A stretch of 64,000 bases of DNA from Ectocarpus siliculosus (GCA_000310025.1 FN648469.1:9600-73599); one strand, 5' to 3'; shown: positions 21,124 through 33,183, counted from the first letter of the stretch. Made by a program: numbers and translations. Notes: generated by a model not told the origin, from the sequence alone.

Positions 21124-24100
21124 TTAAAACATGTCGTTGAGGTATGCTTCAAGATCATCATCCTGGACGTAAACGTCTGCCGCCGGGGTCTCCGGCACAA
21201 CGAGGCTGTCCTTCTCGACGTAGTAGGGGGCGAGGAAGCGCATGATCTCCGGCTTGTGGAAGTCGGAGCTGGGGATGGTAAGGATCGCCGCCGTGCAGCG
21301 TCACGGTCCAGTCATGAACTGGAACAAGTTGTACCATAGGCTGGGCCGGGCCGTCGTGGGGAAGAGGGGGGGTGCGCACCAATTCGGATCAGTTGTTTGT
21401 CGCTTCACATGTGTGCTACACATGGTCATCAACAGCCATCATGAAGAGTAACAGTTTCTTCTAATATACCGCCATCCAAAACACGTATGGTACGGATAGA
21501 AAACATTATTGTCGCAACCATAACGGAGGTTAACTCTAGTCTATCTTTTCTGTGGGAGACGCTAACGTACCCTACTCAGACACTACTGTAACTCCGGGAA
21601 TGCAGGTCATTGGGATCATCGCTTACCTCTCTTGGAAGGCCCAGGCGTTGGCGGAACCAAAGCCGCCAGCAGATAGCTTGATCCAGGCTCTCGACTTCCG
21701 GGTGACCTTGCAGACAATTGTCTCGTGGGTTCCGATCTCGTTGACCGGAAGGGCCGCGATATCGTTAGCTGCTTGCAGCAATGCGGGAGTGACAACCTGA
21801 TGTGCAATTGAGGGTCATCAAGAGGATGAGGGGGAAGACAAAAGAAGGGTGTCATCAAGAGGACGAGGGGAAAAACGAAACCAGAGCCCACAGAAAAAAT
21901 GCCATGAGAAGTCCTTCAACTTGCTACCGCTCGCCCGCGCTACCGGAGGCATACAATGTGGGCTCTAGTCCTGGAATACGATGACCTGTTCGGGTTGCAG
22001 GCACATGCTGGCAGCCTGCGTCGCGTTAACAAATAAACGGGCGCTAGGTCTACAGACAAGTAGGAGTGCACGCAACAGAGTGCACGCAACAATTTCGTCA
22101 CCTGTCCAAGGAAGTCTTCCTTCAGTCTCTCCGGTCCCAAGAGGTACCCCAAGGTGAGGGCCTTACGGGTGGAAGCTTGGTGCGCCTTGGTAAAGCGCCA
22201 CATGATGCGGGACATCAGGCCAGTCAGTTCCTGGGAAGGCCGAGTTCACACAAATAGTAGGGAAAAGGGGTTAGTTGTGTACGGGACGTAGGAGAGCGTT
22301 GCGCGCCGACCAGAAGATTTTGGTAGGCTCGTTTTTGAGTCGTTTACCGTTGACTCGGGGTCGACGTCCATTATCCGCTCGCGGACGCCACGGAACAGGT
22401 CCGCGCCGGTCATCGGGTTGTTCGTGGATGCTTCCTCTTCCATGAGAGGGACGAGGAATTCGGCGATGGCGTTGCGGATCTCTGCGTGTAGTTCCCGACC
22501 TGGCCGAGACGACTGCTTTCACGAATATGGCTGTGGGCAGTGGATGCAGAGAGGACGAAACAGCACATGGGTCATTTGAGTCTACCTCACAACGTTCAAC
22601 AGTGAAGGCAGACGAAGCGCGACAACACGTACATACAGACGAAGGGGCGGAATGACACGACCACATAAAGCGCGGGAAAGTTCCAGGACATCGCGGACAG
22701 ACGGAAACGTGGCTCTGTGAGAGGCCGAGAGAGCAAGACCTTCTCTGTAAATAGAGTTAATATTGTAGTATTAATGTCGGGATTTCGCCGCTGGGTTAGG
22801 GTTGTATGACAGTGGAGTTGCGCACGTGAAGAGCAAATATTGAACGGTCTGCAAACAAACGCCAGAATGCGTTACCATGCAGCGACAGGATTGCTGAACC
22901 TCAGGGTAGTACACCAACAACTACGGAAACCAGGATCACCGGGGAAGGTGTTCAGGTTTTGCCTCGCTCCCGGCCACGCGTGAGAACCCAACGCGAGGAA
23001 AGGGTTTGTCAGAGCGTTGGTGGGCCCCCCGCCGGAAAATTGCATCCTGGCGGGGCCGACGAACCCATAGGCGTAAACACTCATGACGTTCGCAGCGACC
23101 CCGCGGGCAGTCTTCTCGCCGGGGCCCACTGTCTTCTTGGAGGACTCGCCGCCGAGCATGTTGGCCTGTGTTCGAGCAAAGACAGCAAGCGAATGTCTCC
23201 TGATGTAGTAAGGCGACGCGCACACTATGTAGTACATGGGCGAGAACACACAGGAACATGGACGATAGAAAATGTGGTCATCGCGTACAGGCAGCAAGTG
23301 TTTGCGCGTGAAGTTTGGGTGGCAAGGTTTCGTAAAATATCATATGGACTGGTGCGAGTAACGCGGACGCCTCCCGTGGGCACAGGGCAACCAGCCCCAG
23401 AAGCCGTACACACCTATTAATCAGCGAAGAGAACATCAAATGCGAGATAAAATGACGAAATGACAAATCGGGGGTTGAAATCGGCAAAAAAAAACGAAGA
23501 GAAAACAGGAAGAACCTCACTCAGAAATAAAGACGCAGAGCCCATGCCTCCTGCTCTCAACCCGATGCCAAGGCTACGCAACGATAAAACAGTTACCTCA
23601 TCCAAGACCACTGCAACTAGGCTCGCGGCCGAAGTCCAAGCATTCCCCACAGATACACAAACAAAAATACCAATGGGTGGTGATTCTAAGATCAGTCCAC
23701 CAGCGCGTGCATGCTCCACTTCCACTCGAACAAGAAAAAAAAACAAGAAAAAGGCAATACGTTTTACTACCCTTCATCTCATGATAAAAGAAACCACTCA
23801 CCACGTCGGGGCTGATGAGCTGCAGCAAAAGGCCCAACAGCGCGGCCTTCGCCGCCTTGGGCACCAGCGCAGTGTCAAGCGCGTCGAAGAGGTTTTGTCC
23901 GGACATCTCCATGTTGATGGTTGATACCCCGCCAATGCCCGTCTTCGTGGCACTCCTCCCTGTGGTGGCGCTCTTGAACAGAGCGCTTACCCAGGGCGCG
24001 GAAGGTCGTGGTGCTCGCCCCGGTCGAAGTGGAACCACCGCCCGTGGGACCACCGGACCTGGTACCGCCACTGTGTGATGTACCAGAAGCTGAACTCTCG

Positions 24101-24774
24101 TTGCCGTTGATGCCAGTCGACACACGTCTGGATTTAGCCTGGTGTCTTGCTGCGCTCTGATCCGATGACACACCACTGGTAGACCCGCCACCTTCCGAAG
24201 AACCAGCGCCAGGCCACCCCAAGGGGCCACCGCCAGAGGCACTGCCAGAGCCGCGGCCGCCGAGTAGACCGGATTGACGACCGCCGCCGCCCACGGATGA
24301 CGCGCGGCCGCGACCGTCCGAAGCACCAGCGCCAGGCCTGCCGGATGCGCCACCGCCCGAGGCCCTGCTGTGTCCGCGGCCGGCTAGAAGACTGGGTTGA
24401 CCAGTGCGGCCGCCGACGGATGATGGGCGGCCGCGTGCGGACGAGGCTCCGCGGCCAGGGCCACCGGTGGAATTGCGGCGAGCAAAATCGGACCGGCGGA
24501 TACCTCCTCCGCCGATCGCCGAGCGCGGGACGCGAACGTCAAGGGTTGTGCGCATGGGCGCGATGTTGGACGACCGGAGAAGATTCTGGCTCTCCTCGTC
24601 GTCACTGCCGATCTCGTCCGGGTCCAGGGTGTACGATGAGTCAGAGTGTTCGGCCTCCTCCTCGTCGGGCTCCTCCTCGTCGGGCTCCTCCTCGTCGGGC
24701 TCCTCCTCGTCGGGTTCCTCTTCTTCGGGCTCCTCCTCTTCGGGCTCCGGCTGGGGTGGTTCTTCATACGTGGC
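21124..24774 (-). CDS. Unrecognised seven-exon gene, N-terminus missing
   Basis: Seven minus-strand exons join with compatible phases: 23991-24774, 23802-23959, 22940-23165, 22348-22499, 22102-22230, 21627-21796 and 21124-21268 (TAA stop at 21124-21126). All junctions are GT..AG; donors include GTGAGT, GTAAAC, GTGACG, GTAAGC and GTGATC. Together they encode about 587 residues. The first exon starts at a CAG acceptor, so at least one upstream exon is missing. Order: an acidic stretch of repeated PDEEE/PEEEE units, a serine-aspartate segment (EHSDSSYTLDPDEIGSDDEE), ~170 residues rich in Gly/Ser/Arg, then a helical region (GQNLFDALDTALVPKAAKAA), RGVAANVMSVYAYGFVGPAR, EIRNAIAEFLVPLMEEEAST, ELTGLMSRIMWRFTKAHQAS, a beta-like segment (ETIVCKVTRKSRAWIKLSAG), and an acidic tail ending DDDLEAYLNDMF. 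I recognise no family. The ordered second half looks like a folded domain; a nuclear or nucleic-acid-associated role is only a guess from composition. Confidence 0.75.
23960..23990 (-). other. Candidate 31-nt intron or 31-bp insertion
   Basis: On the minus strand a 31-base segment begins GTAAGCGCTC and ends GCCACCACAG. Removing it joins two open stretches exactly in frame (TTTFRALG to RSATKTGIGG); leaving it in produces a stop at 23875. Both ends are consensus splice sites, but 31 nt is below the usual spliceosomal minimum in most eukaryotes. The alternative is a frameshifting insertion that would make this gene a pseudogene. Confidence 0.5.
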
Positions 24775-27700
24775 CTGTCATGACCGGATGCGAGCGAAAA
24801 GGATAGGGCGCATGTAGGTTTGGATATTCGAAAGCCTTTGTACGGAGAAGGATACGGGAAACTTGACAGGTCCGGGTCTACTTTTCTTCGCTGCGTTCTA
24901 ATTTGCCACTTAAAAAACATGGGTTAGGGTAGTCAAGAGTCGGGAGAGGCGGTGGTTTCCTGATAGGTCGAGGTCGGTGTTTGGCTGCATTTAGTTGTAT
25001 ACGGTTGTCATCGTTTTGGGGCAAAATATTCGAAGAAGGGTACCGCAGGCACACATATCACTGGCCGGTTCAGCAGTACACAGAGCACACACAAGAGTAG
25101 AAGAGGCTTGTGGGGCATGGAGGCAACATGTCCGCGCCGTTGGCTGCTGATACCGCCGCTGCCTCCAGATCACGGCGCAGCGGCGCAGCAACAGTGGAAA
25201 AATAAGAGCAGCTTTGATGGCGATCGCCAGAACCTATCCATCGCGCAACGCCAACAGAGGGTGGCATGCTGGGGCGGTACGCACGCAGTTCACCAATTTT
25301 ACTAAACTACCGGGTGTTTACGTTCGCTGCTTGTGTGGTGTGGGTGGTGTGGCTGCCCTTACGCTGAGAGGAAGAGAAGGGTACTATTTTGTCGTTCGCT
25401 GCGACTCGACGGACGTCGTACAACAGAACCAAGCATCCCATTACATTTCTGCACACATGACCAAGCGCGGCTATAGTTTGTGGTGGCGACGTACGGAAGG
25501 ACTGCACACGTGAACGCAAGAAACTTTCTGTTCTCCCGTTGGAAACAATAGACGGCGAAGTCGATCAGCAGGGGTTGGAGGGACCTAGCTACATTAAAGC
25601 AAGCGCGGACGTAATTGCAGCACCGCACCCCTCCCTATGTTTGCTGCTCCAATCAACACTCGTGTGGCTACCTTCGACTGCTGCTGGCCTCCATTGCCAA
25701 TTGCAAAGGGATGTAGGCTAGGAAAATGATTGTATGGTCATGCAAGTAACATGTTGCTCAAGGTGCTGACGTTTGTACGCGTGACTTTTAAAAAAATAGC
25801 ACTGGGAGGAGAAAGGGACGCGTGGTCAATGGTCAAATGACTACGGCAAGCAACAAATGAGTACGCCCCCCCCCCCCCCTCCCCCCGCCATAAATCTATA
25901 TCGATTAAGGAGAAATAAATACACGCACATAAAGACTATCCGTTCGAGATATACCCACAGTCGAACGGGATGTGGTGGAGTCTTTTCAGTGAGCGGAGGA
26001 AAACCGGCTGGGTACTTAAATTATTTCGAGTCTTTTTTAGTCTATACACTGATGATTTATGTCAGTGATGCCAGCTGGTGCTAAGTACAAAAACATCTGT
26101 ACAGGTAAACCTACATTTTACAATACATCCCCTGTAGTTCTCTACTGGGTCAACGACATATCGATCAACGTGCGGATGGCGCCCACAGCAAGATATGCTA
26201 GACCCCTTACCCATTGTTCGTGTATTGTGGGACACACCATGTTCACAACAGGGGCTCTTCGACCGAAAAGGGGTAGGCTCACCATATATAACACAACTAC
26301 AGTACCTCACATTTGGCACACCCACAACAACGCCCACACCCTTTGTAACTCTCGCCCTCTACAAAGGATCCGGACAGCCATACCCTCAACGGAGGCCGGC
26401 GTGGGCGAACGCCGGGAAGGAAACACTCCGTACTTGTACATAAATAGTTGTATCCACGTGCCTCTAGCGTATTGGGAATGCTGCTGTATGGACGATCTAT
26501 GGGCTCCACCGCATGGATATCAATTTAGCAACGCATGCCCACTACCGTTTGTTGGCTGCCGTACTCGCTGCAACCTGTACGTCAAAAATCGACACGCCCA
26601 TGTAGGCGGTTATCGAGATGCGTACGGCCATGTTACGGTCATGTTCTCGTACAGACGTAAATCATGTCGAATTTAAACAACACACGCTTTGTTCGGGAAA
26701 GTTGTTTAGATTGGAAGGAAGCACAAAAGAAGGCAAGCAAAGAACCTACATGCTTACCGTGGATGGACACGTCGTGTGTAGAACCTTCTTCTTGCGGGTC
26801 GCCGACCTGGGCCGCCCCTTTCCCTTCGACTTGGCGGCCGGCGTCTTCTGGGATGGCTTCCTGGACGAAGCAGTCCTCCCGCGCGTTTGGTGGTGGTTGA
26901 GGTTCACCTCTCCGAGTGGAGTTACGGAGGTCGTGCGGTGGACAGCGCGGAGAGGCATCGCAGCAGATGGGGATAGGTTGGGTTGCCGTACACAGGAGAG
27001 GGGGAGCAGATGAGGGTAGATGGGTTGTGACAGTGTGGGGCGGGCGTGATGGTGACGGTGATGTGCGATGAGCGTGAAAAAATCAAAAAATAGGAGAGGA
27101 GAGCGCAGACGCGTGACTTCAACAGGTTAACCGCCCAATCGAAATACTCGGCAATCTGACACCTCACCTCAGAGCCACCCATTGCGGTTACCCGTCCAAT
27201 TCTGGTTGCCGGCTGGCTTCAACCAAGAGGTCACGCAGGCATACGCCGATGGTGTCAAACCGAGATGTGCGCGCCAAAATGCCACAATGCGTGACACGGG
27301 GCACCGCAGCATAAACAGTTCGAATACTCGAAGCCCCCCCTATCCAGCGCTGAAAATTTTGATTATCCGGGGGTAGTGGGGGGGCATCCTCGCTTGCGCC
27401 TACACAGTAGACGGGGCACACAACGCAGCGCCGCTGTCTAGCATGAGGGCGGGGGGAGGGTCACTAGGGGGGCTCGTTGCCCCGGGATCAGGGTGCCGCC
27501 GCAAATGTAACATCAGATGGAGGAGAAGGGCGGATGCCGGCCGTTGTGCTGGTTGCAGGGACCCCGTCGGCCTGTTGGGGGGGCTCGGGTCCAATAGAGC
27601 CAGTGTCGCAACTACAATCGACAATGCCAATGCGCCCAGTAATGTAGACCCTGCGTCTTCCCCAGTTGCACCCGGTGGGGGTGCACCTTCGACCGCCGAC

Positions 27701-28452
27701 CAAGGTATGTTGGTGTATTCCATGTACGGTATACCCTCGATGTACTGCTGCTGTAACAATCTGATAACAATGCCATATGTGTTGGGCGTTGAGAAAATAG
27801 TGTACATCAGCGTCGCGTAGCAAACCCGCGTTGAAGTATTCGTCCGTGTTGTAGCAGACTACACTCGATGGAGTCAAGGAGAGACAAAAATCGTAACCCT
27901 ATTCAGCTGTAGCAACCTGAGAAAGACTCCCCACGCGTTTGGGCAATTTTATTTGTTCATTCGGATAGAGAGGACCCCAATGTAGGGTACGGCTGCAAGC
28001 GTATAGACTTGTAGGTCAAGCAGGTACTACTTTGTGTGTTACGTCTTCTCGCCTTGTTCTCCGGAAGCAGGACTCTGTCACCCAACCCCTGTGTCGATGC
28101 GTGGTCGACCTTTCTTCGCAGAGTGCTCCGAGGTGGAAGCCTACTTTAGGGATCTCATGATAATCCTTTTGTCCAAATTTCGTGGCATACGCCTATGCCT
28201 TAAGGATTGTAAATGCATACCACGACATCAAACACCGAAGGAAGTGGGTTCGTTTGGAAGCACGAAAACACACCATGCACTCACACTGATATTGGGTCTC
28301 CGCGCGGAGCTGCTACTCCAGCCGCTCACTGGAGCCCTCAGTTGACCCCCTCACGACTTGTATCGAAGTTTCAATCCAGCGTCTCCACAGAGATACGGAC
28401 ACACACCCGCTCTCGGGTTGGCTAGGTAATTGTACTTTGGGCGATGCCTGGG
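24775..28452. other. Long stretch without a confident gene
   Basis: The 5' exon(s) of the gene ending at 24774 should lie here on the minus strand but I cannot place them; MFFKWQIRTQRRK at 24882-24920 before a GTAGAC site is a weak candidate. At 26746-26958 (minus) a basic Ser/Lys/Pro-rich frame ends KSKGKGRPRSATRKKK, resembling an AT-hook-like tail. At 27182-27421 (minus) RFDTIGVCLRDLLVEASRQP could be an exon. At 27440-27710 both strands are open: plus, Gly/Ala-rich with a GTATGT donor at 27707; minus, with a hydrophobic run LLGALALSIVVATLALLD. C-rich tract at 25866-25887. None is strong enough for a gene call. Confidence 0.4.
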
Positions 28453-28520
28453 AAGAAGCACCATGAGCACTAGACCACTAGTCAGCCGCAACTAGTGGTC
28501 TAGTGCTCATGGTGGTTCTT
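28453..28520. repeat. 30-bp inverted repeat with 8-bp spacer
   Basis: 28453-28482 (AAGAAGCACCATGAGCAC...CTAGT) pairs with 28491-28520 with a single mismatch (position 6 of the arm); spacer CAGCCGCA. CTAGACCACTAGT inside each arm is itself near-palindromic. Probably a tiny foldback insertion; it lies 540 bp upstream of the ORF at 29058. Confidence 0.9.
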
Positions 28521-29057
28521 AACAATGCCATCGCACATGCGCTTGTCCGCAACTGCCCTCCATTCTGAGACGTCTTTTCTGGTTACCGTGAGACGCGGGA
28601 AGGTGGCACCCCCCCTAGGGTGACATTGAAGGCTTGATTCCCCCCCAACCAAGCTGTGCCAACACCAAGAATGTTCGTTTTCGAAACATCTCGTCGCGGG
28701 TTTTTCGTCGGTGTACCCCGCACTGGGCTCTCTCCACCCGCCCTTTTGTATGTGGGGGCAAATGATCCTTCAACGTCGGTCGAGGGGGGGTGCCATCTCT
28801 CCACCTCTCCCGGTGCCCCCCCATATGACTCACTCGGGGGTCTGCTTCATGTAACTTCGAAGGCACCACGTCCGTCCATGCGAAGACAGAGAGTCCTCCA
28901 CATCCTGTGGTGTGGTGGCTGCCGTGTAAGATTCCTGCAAACTTCACAATACAATAACTTCGGCACGAGTGTACGTTTTTGTCTGAAATTTCAAATGGGT
29001 CACCTTGTTGTATGCATTCGTTTTTCTTTCAACGATCAACAACGACTAGGACTGGAT

Positions 29058-30587
29058 ATGGAGCCGTCTGCCGACGACCTAGACCACATGGAACTAGGCA
29101 TGGGAGATGGGTATGAAGAAGGAGCGGGTGGGGATGGTATCTACGAGCCGGTTCAGTCTCCGGATGCGAGATCTCCTGGCGTCGCCGCGGGTGGACTTTC
29201 GGCCCTGATGGATCGTGTTGATGCACAACTAAATATAGGCCAAAACTTTCCGGATGACGAACCGAGCCTCAATAGCGTTGACCACGCCGAGTGTGATGGG
29301 GGGGCTGTGTCGGGTGGTGCTGGTGACGACGGCGAATATGGAGGAGAGGGAGATCAATGCGGCGGAATAGACATAGATCCGACCGTTGACGACCAGCACC
29401 CACAGCACGTCAACCCTGCACCTGACACATGTGGTGGCGGAGGCGGGGGCACCCCCTCCCTGGCCGAGCTTCACACCCTTGCGCCTTCTTATGCCACGAG
29501 CTCGGCGTTGGAGGGCGGTCCAGAAAACCTGAGATTCAACACGAAGGCGACCGGATCTTCATTCTACCCATTCAGTACGAAAGAACAACAGCTTATTTAT
29601 GTTTGGCAGTATACACACCAAATTTCGCAAAAGGCATTGGGAGGGCTGCTCGACATACTGCTGATGGAGGACGAGGGGTGCGGTTTCGACGTAGGAGGGT
29701 TGAAAGGTGTTGACGCCGCGCACTTTAGCAACCGCATGCGGCAATACCTTCCTCTCCTGCAGATTCTGGAGCGAGATGTCCCGTCAACACAGCAAGGCAA
29801 AACGTCAGCGGTGGTGTATGACGTACCTGTCAACCTGCTACTAGATCGCGACATGAAGCTAGCCTCCGAAACGGCACTCTCCGAAGCATACCCTGCCGGA
29901 AAGCTTTTGCGCGGAGAGGAGGCCGCCATGAACTCGTTAACCAGCGATCATGTCAACTGCGTACCGACCAAGCAGGTCGGCAACGTCAGGGAGACAAACA
30001 TGAACGGCACGCTATCGAGGACGTCTCCCTTCATGGGAATCGATGGAATCAAGGGCAGCGTCTGTGGGAGAAAGGTTTTCATTCACGATGTCTGCATCTG
30101 CGCAGTCGGGGGCACCCCGACAGTGTGTCGTCTACTCGAGCTTTTCTGGGATGTTGAAAGCCGCCAAGTTGTTGCTACCGTGCGAATGTTTCGGTCAGCT
30201 GCGGAGGTCAGACATGTGGGAGAAACGGAAACGCGAGGAGGTCTGCTGAGAACCTGGGAAGACTGTACTGTCGGAGGCGAACTGCTGTTGGAGGTTGACG
30301 ACGTGCTCGGCCTGGCGGAGATTTATACTGTGGACGAGATGGACGCCGACAAGCACGACGGGGAATGGGATCAAGGCGCGAGGTGCGATATGTGGGATCG
30401 CTTTCTGGGGAAGGGGTTTGTGGTGCAGCCCGGGAAAAAGCGACAACGCGCCGGAGATGACCCGGTACAGCAGTTCGTTAGCATCGGCTCCGGTGTGCGC
30501 TTTCTCTGCTCTCCCCCGCGGATGCGGCACCGGGTTGAGCAGATGTTCATGGGCTGTATGTACGCTCCGATGCTATTGTGCGTTTGA
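29058..30587 (+). CDS. 509-residue transposon-associated-type protein, function unknown
   Basis: Single open frame from ATG 29058 (MEPSADDLDHMELGMGDGYE) to TGA at 30587. The same frame is open back to ~28656 with an earlier ATG at 28671, but that part is low-quality sequence, so I prefer 29058. Residues ~1-140 are acidic and Gly-rich. Residues ~160-230 read YPFSTKEQQLIYVWQYTHQI and KALGGLLDILLMEDEG, the helical N-terminal region that I associate with CACTA/KDZ-like transposon proteins (a short-residue resemblance, not a search). Residues ~290-440 contain PFMGIDGIKGSVCGRKVFIH and VCRLLELFWDVESRQVVATV, resembling a BAH-like or transposon middle domain. No DDE catalytic core is visible before the stop, so this may be an accessory protein or a deleted transposase. 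Being intronless among intron-rich genes supports a mobile origin. Confidence 0.6.
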   Translation: MEPSADDLDHMELGMGDGYEEGAGGDGIYEPVQSPDARSPGVAAGGLSALMDRVDAQLNIGQNFPDDEPSLNSVDHAECDGGAVSGGAGDDGEYGGEGDQCGGIDIDPTVDDQHPQHVNPAPDTCGGGGGGTPSLAELHTLAPSYATSSALEGGPENLRFNTKATGSSFYPFSTKEQQLIYVWQYTHQISQKALGGLLDILLMEDEGCGFDVGGLKGVDAAHFSNRMRQYLPLLQILERDVPSTQQGKTSAVVYDVPVNLLLDRDMKLASETALSEAYPAGKLLRGEEAAMNSLTSDHVNCVPTKQVGNVRETNMNGTLSRTSPFMGIDGIKGSVCGRKVFIHDVCICAVGGTPTVCRLLELFWDVESRQVVATVRMFRSAAEVRHVGETETRGGLLRTWEDCTVGGELLLEVDDVLGLAEIYTVDEMDADKHDGEWDQGARCDMWDRFLGKGFVVQPGKKRQRAGDDPVQQFVSIGSGVRFLCSPPRMRHRVEQMFMGCMYAPMLLCV

Positions 30588-32333
30588 ATCTTAAGACTAC
30601 AGCAGTATCGGTAGGCAGTAGATTGGATCTGGCAAGGATATCTGCCCCACGTCAGAAAGATGAGGCATGGGTGAATATTGCTGTGCTATGTGAGTCCTGT
30701 GCGCATTGCTGATAAGCGCGCTTCTGGGGTGGGCTGCCTGTATCTCCCTGCTGGTCTCTATGTAGTAGTTGTTTGCTCCTAGCCGAGGCACAACGGCGAT
30801 CTTTCGGCACGCAAAGTGATCGGCGCTGAGGACCGAGCTGAATCGGCCTGTACTCACGTAAGGGTTAAAGGCCACTTAAGCTACCCCTTGTGCCAAGAGA
30901 TCGTTCTGTGGCAATATAACGAGTAACGATGATATTTAAATATCGAACGATAGCTAACATTACCATTTATCCCGTAACTAAAAATAAAAAGAAGGAAAAT
31001 CGTTATAAGTGACAAGGTACAGCGGTAGCCGTTTGCCCAAGTTTAAGATGGAATATTGAGGGAAAACACGGCCCGGAGGGTATTAACGGCTACCTTGAAT
31101 GCTAGTGATTGCGCTCGTTCTACTGCTTCCCAGAACTTCGCCTTTGGCACAAACAATGATGATGGGACTAGCGAGCGTTTAGAATAAAAAAAAAAAACAT
31201 GCTTACCCGGGGACAAAAACGAAGAATCCCCTGGTTTTCGTTTGGCTGTTTATAGAAAAAATAAGGAGGAAGCAACAGCATTAACAATGCCACGCGACGG
31301 GAGGTAGCTTTACCCACCATGTGTCTCGTACAAGGTTAGATGCCATGGGGTATCGTGAGTGTGGAGAAAAAAGGTTGCAACTGCCCTCTCCCGCACGGAA
31401 CAGCCCGGAAAAGCCGCGCAGCCCTGTTCTGATCGTCAGTCCGTTCACCGCTTGTCACGATCGGCATTTCTCCTCGAGCACCCAAAGAGCCGGCCCGTTT
31501 ATAGCTTGCCGACGAGCAGAGCCTTCTGGCTACAAATAATGGCCATGGCCTCGGTGGTAGGGTGCCGATAGCCCCTCTATGAGCAGTGTGCAGCAGGTCG
31601 TGTCGTACACTTGCTTTGCAGCGGCCTCGCGGCAAACTCCTTGAACTCCTTGCCTCTTTGATGTTGATTTTGATAGAAAAAGTCCCCTGGGACTTCTTCC
31701 CAGACAGAGGAACTTCTAAAAATCAAAGGGCGTCGTCAGGAGGTAGCAGATATTCGACCAATCAGATCTCGATTTTGATTCGATTTTCTTTCGATTTTGA
31801 CTTCGGCACTTCGTTAACATACGCCCTTAGCGGCTGGAAAAAAAAATCATTCGAGAAAGGCTGGGATATCGTACGCCACTTTGGCGCCGAACGCTGTAGA
31901 GGGCTCAGTTTTTGTCCAGCCGGAACAAACTTGTGCTTGAACGATCGGCATGGTTCATGACAACAAGAAAACACAAAGGCATTCCCCGATGTTGTTGGCA
32001 AGATATGCATTTTTAAGCGAGGTGGTCGTTAACACTCAGGTGGCCATTAATACCCGCCTCTACTCAACACCTCCAAAACACGTGTCGAGGAAATATTCCG
32101 GATTGTCGAGATACGGGACCCCCATTGACCGTAGCGTAAGCAGCAACAATCACTCCACTCAATCTACAGGCGTCGAGAACGAACCAACGCAAGCTCGCGA
32201 TATAACAACGCGTCGTTCTGGGCCCGACGCAGAGCCTCGTCAGATATTTCCGCCGAAGATAAGAACTTGTAGAGCATTCTAACTGCAGATCCAGGCGCGC
32301 GATCGACCACGCTCACGATCAAGAAGAAAACAA
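30588..32333. other. No gene recognised
   Basis: AT-rich in 30940-31260, with no exon recognised. A short palindrome GAAGTCCCAGGG-type occurs near 31683-31700 and GATTTTGA-type blocks recur at 31660-31800. The 5' limit of the following recombinase element probably falls near 32280. Confidence 0.45.
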
Positions 32334-33183
32334 GTGTTCCCGCAACGCCGCCCTGACGTTCGCCCGCCGCCTGCCGCCGGTTCGCTGCTTATACGACTCC
32401 AACCGCGACCAGATGCCGACACGGGCCTCCACGCGGAGCGGCAGGGCCGCGGCCGTGCAAGCAGGGCGAGGTCGGGCGGCGACACCCTCGACACCACGCA
32501 CGAGGAGGTCTTCCGCGCGATCGGTGGCGAGCTCGACGGCTCGCCCCTCGACGCGCAGCGGGTCACGTACTCCCGCGAGGCGTCGAGCGGTGTCCTCGTC
32601 GCGAGCGCGAGGGATAGGCACCCGCGGCGACCCCCCGCTGACGAGAATGAGCTCACTCCTCTCCGCGGGCTGGTGGACGGCCTGAGGGAGGAGCTGCAGC
32701 GGGAGGGCGACGAGGCTGCCGGCGATCGCCAGCAGCTTCAACCATCGATCGACGACCTGATCGCCACCCAAGCAGCAGGACCTAGCCTTCAGGGGGGTGC
32801 AACTGGTGGGCACAACCGCCCCGCCACCGGCCTCTCGGGTCGCCGCTGTACCCAGCGCCGAGGCTGCTAAGGCTGCGGCAAAGGATAGGGCGCGGATGCA
32901 GGGGGACCTCCGCCGGGTAAAGGCATGGCTCATCCTCGGACGGCCTCCGGCAGTTGCAAAACTGTCGGAGCCGAAGTGGCAATCCTTGCCTCGCAAAGGC
33001 GTCCTGGTGACAGAGAAAGTGGCGGCATCGCTCGACACGCTCTCAAACTTCCGGGTCGAAGGCCGTGGTCGCAGCGTTAGCCACGGCAACGGGGGAGGGT
33101 GCGGAGGAGAGGCGCGCGCCGCTGGCGACGGCGGCGCGAGGCCCACAGCCGCTGATTTCTTCACCCACGGGAAAGACAAATAG
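32334..33183 (+). pseudogene. Upstream ORF region of the recombinase element
   Basis: Two overlapping plus-strand frames (32334-32870 and 32797-33183). The first carries EEVFRAIGGELDGSPLDAQR and a helical stretch ELTPLRGLVDGLREELQREG, then QLQPSIDDLIATQAAGPSLQ. The second carries AAKAAAKDRARMQGDLRRVK and GVLVTEKVAASLDTLSNFRV. Read together with one frame change they look like a coiled-coil protein of ~280 residues. It could be the 5' part of one long ORF with the recombinase, or a separate accessory protein. Function unknown. Confidence 0.4.

Noticed and set aside
24660-24770. TCC/CTCGTCGGG tract as an independent microsatellite
   Set aside because: It is the coding sequence of the acidic Glu/Asp-Pro repeat in the exon 23991-24774.
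24384-24920. Arg/Ser/Pro repeat protein (PTRRSPTRRS-type) on the minus strand
   Set aside because: It is the out-of-frame reading of the acidic PDEEE repeat exon, which has proper splice sites and joins in phase.
27400-27807. Minus-strand frame with a single hydrophobic segment (LLGALALSIVVATLALLD)
   Set aside because: The opposite strand is equally open with a GTATGT donor; neither can be preferred without transcripts.
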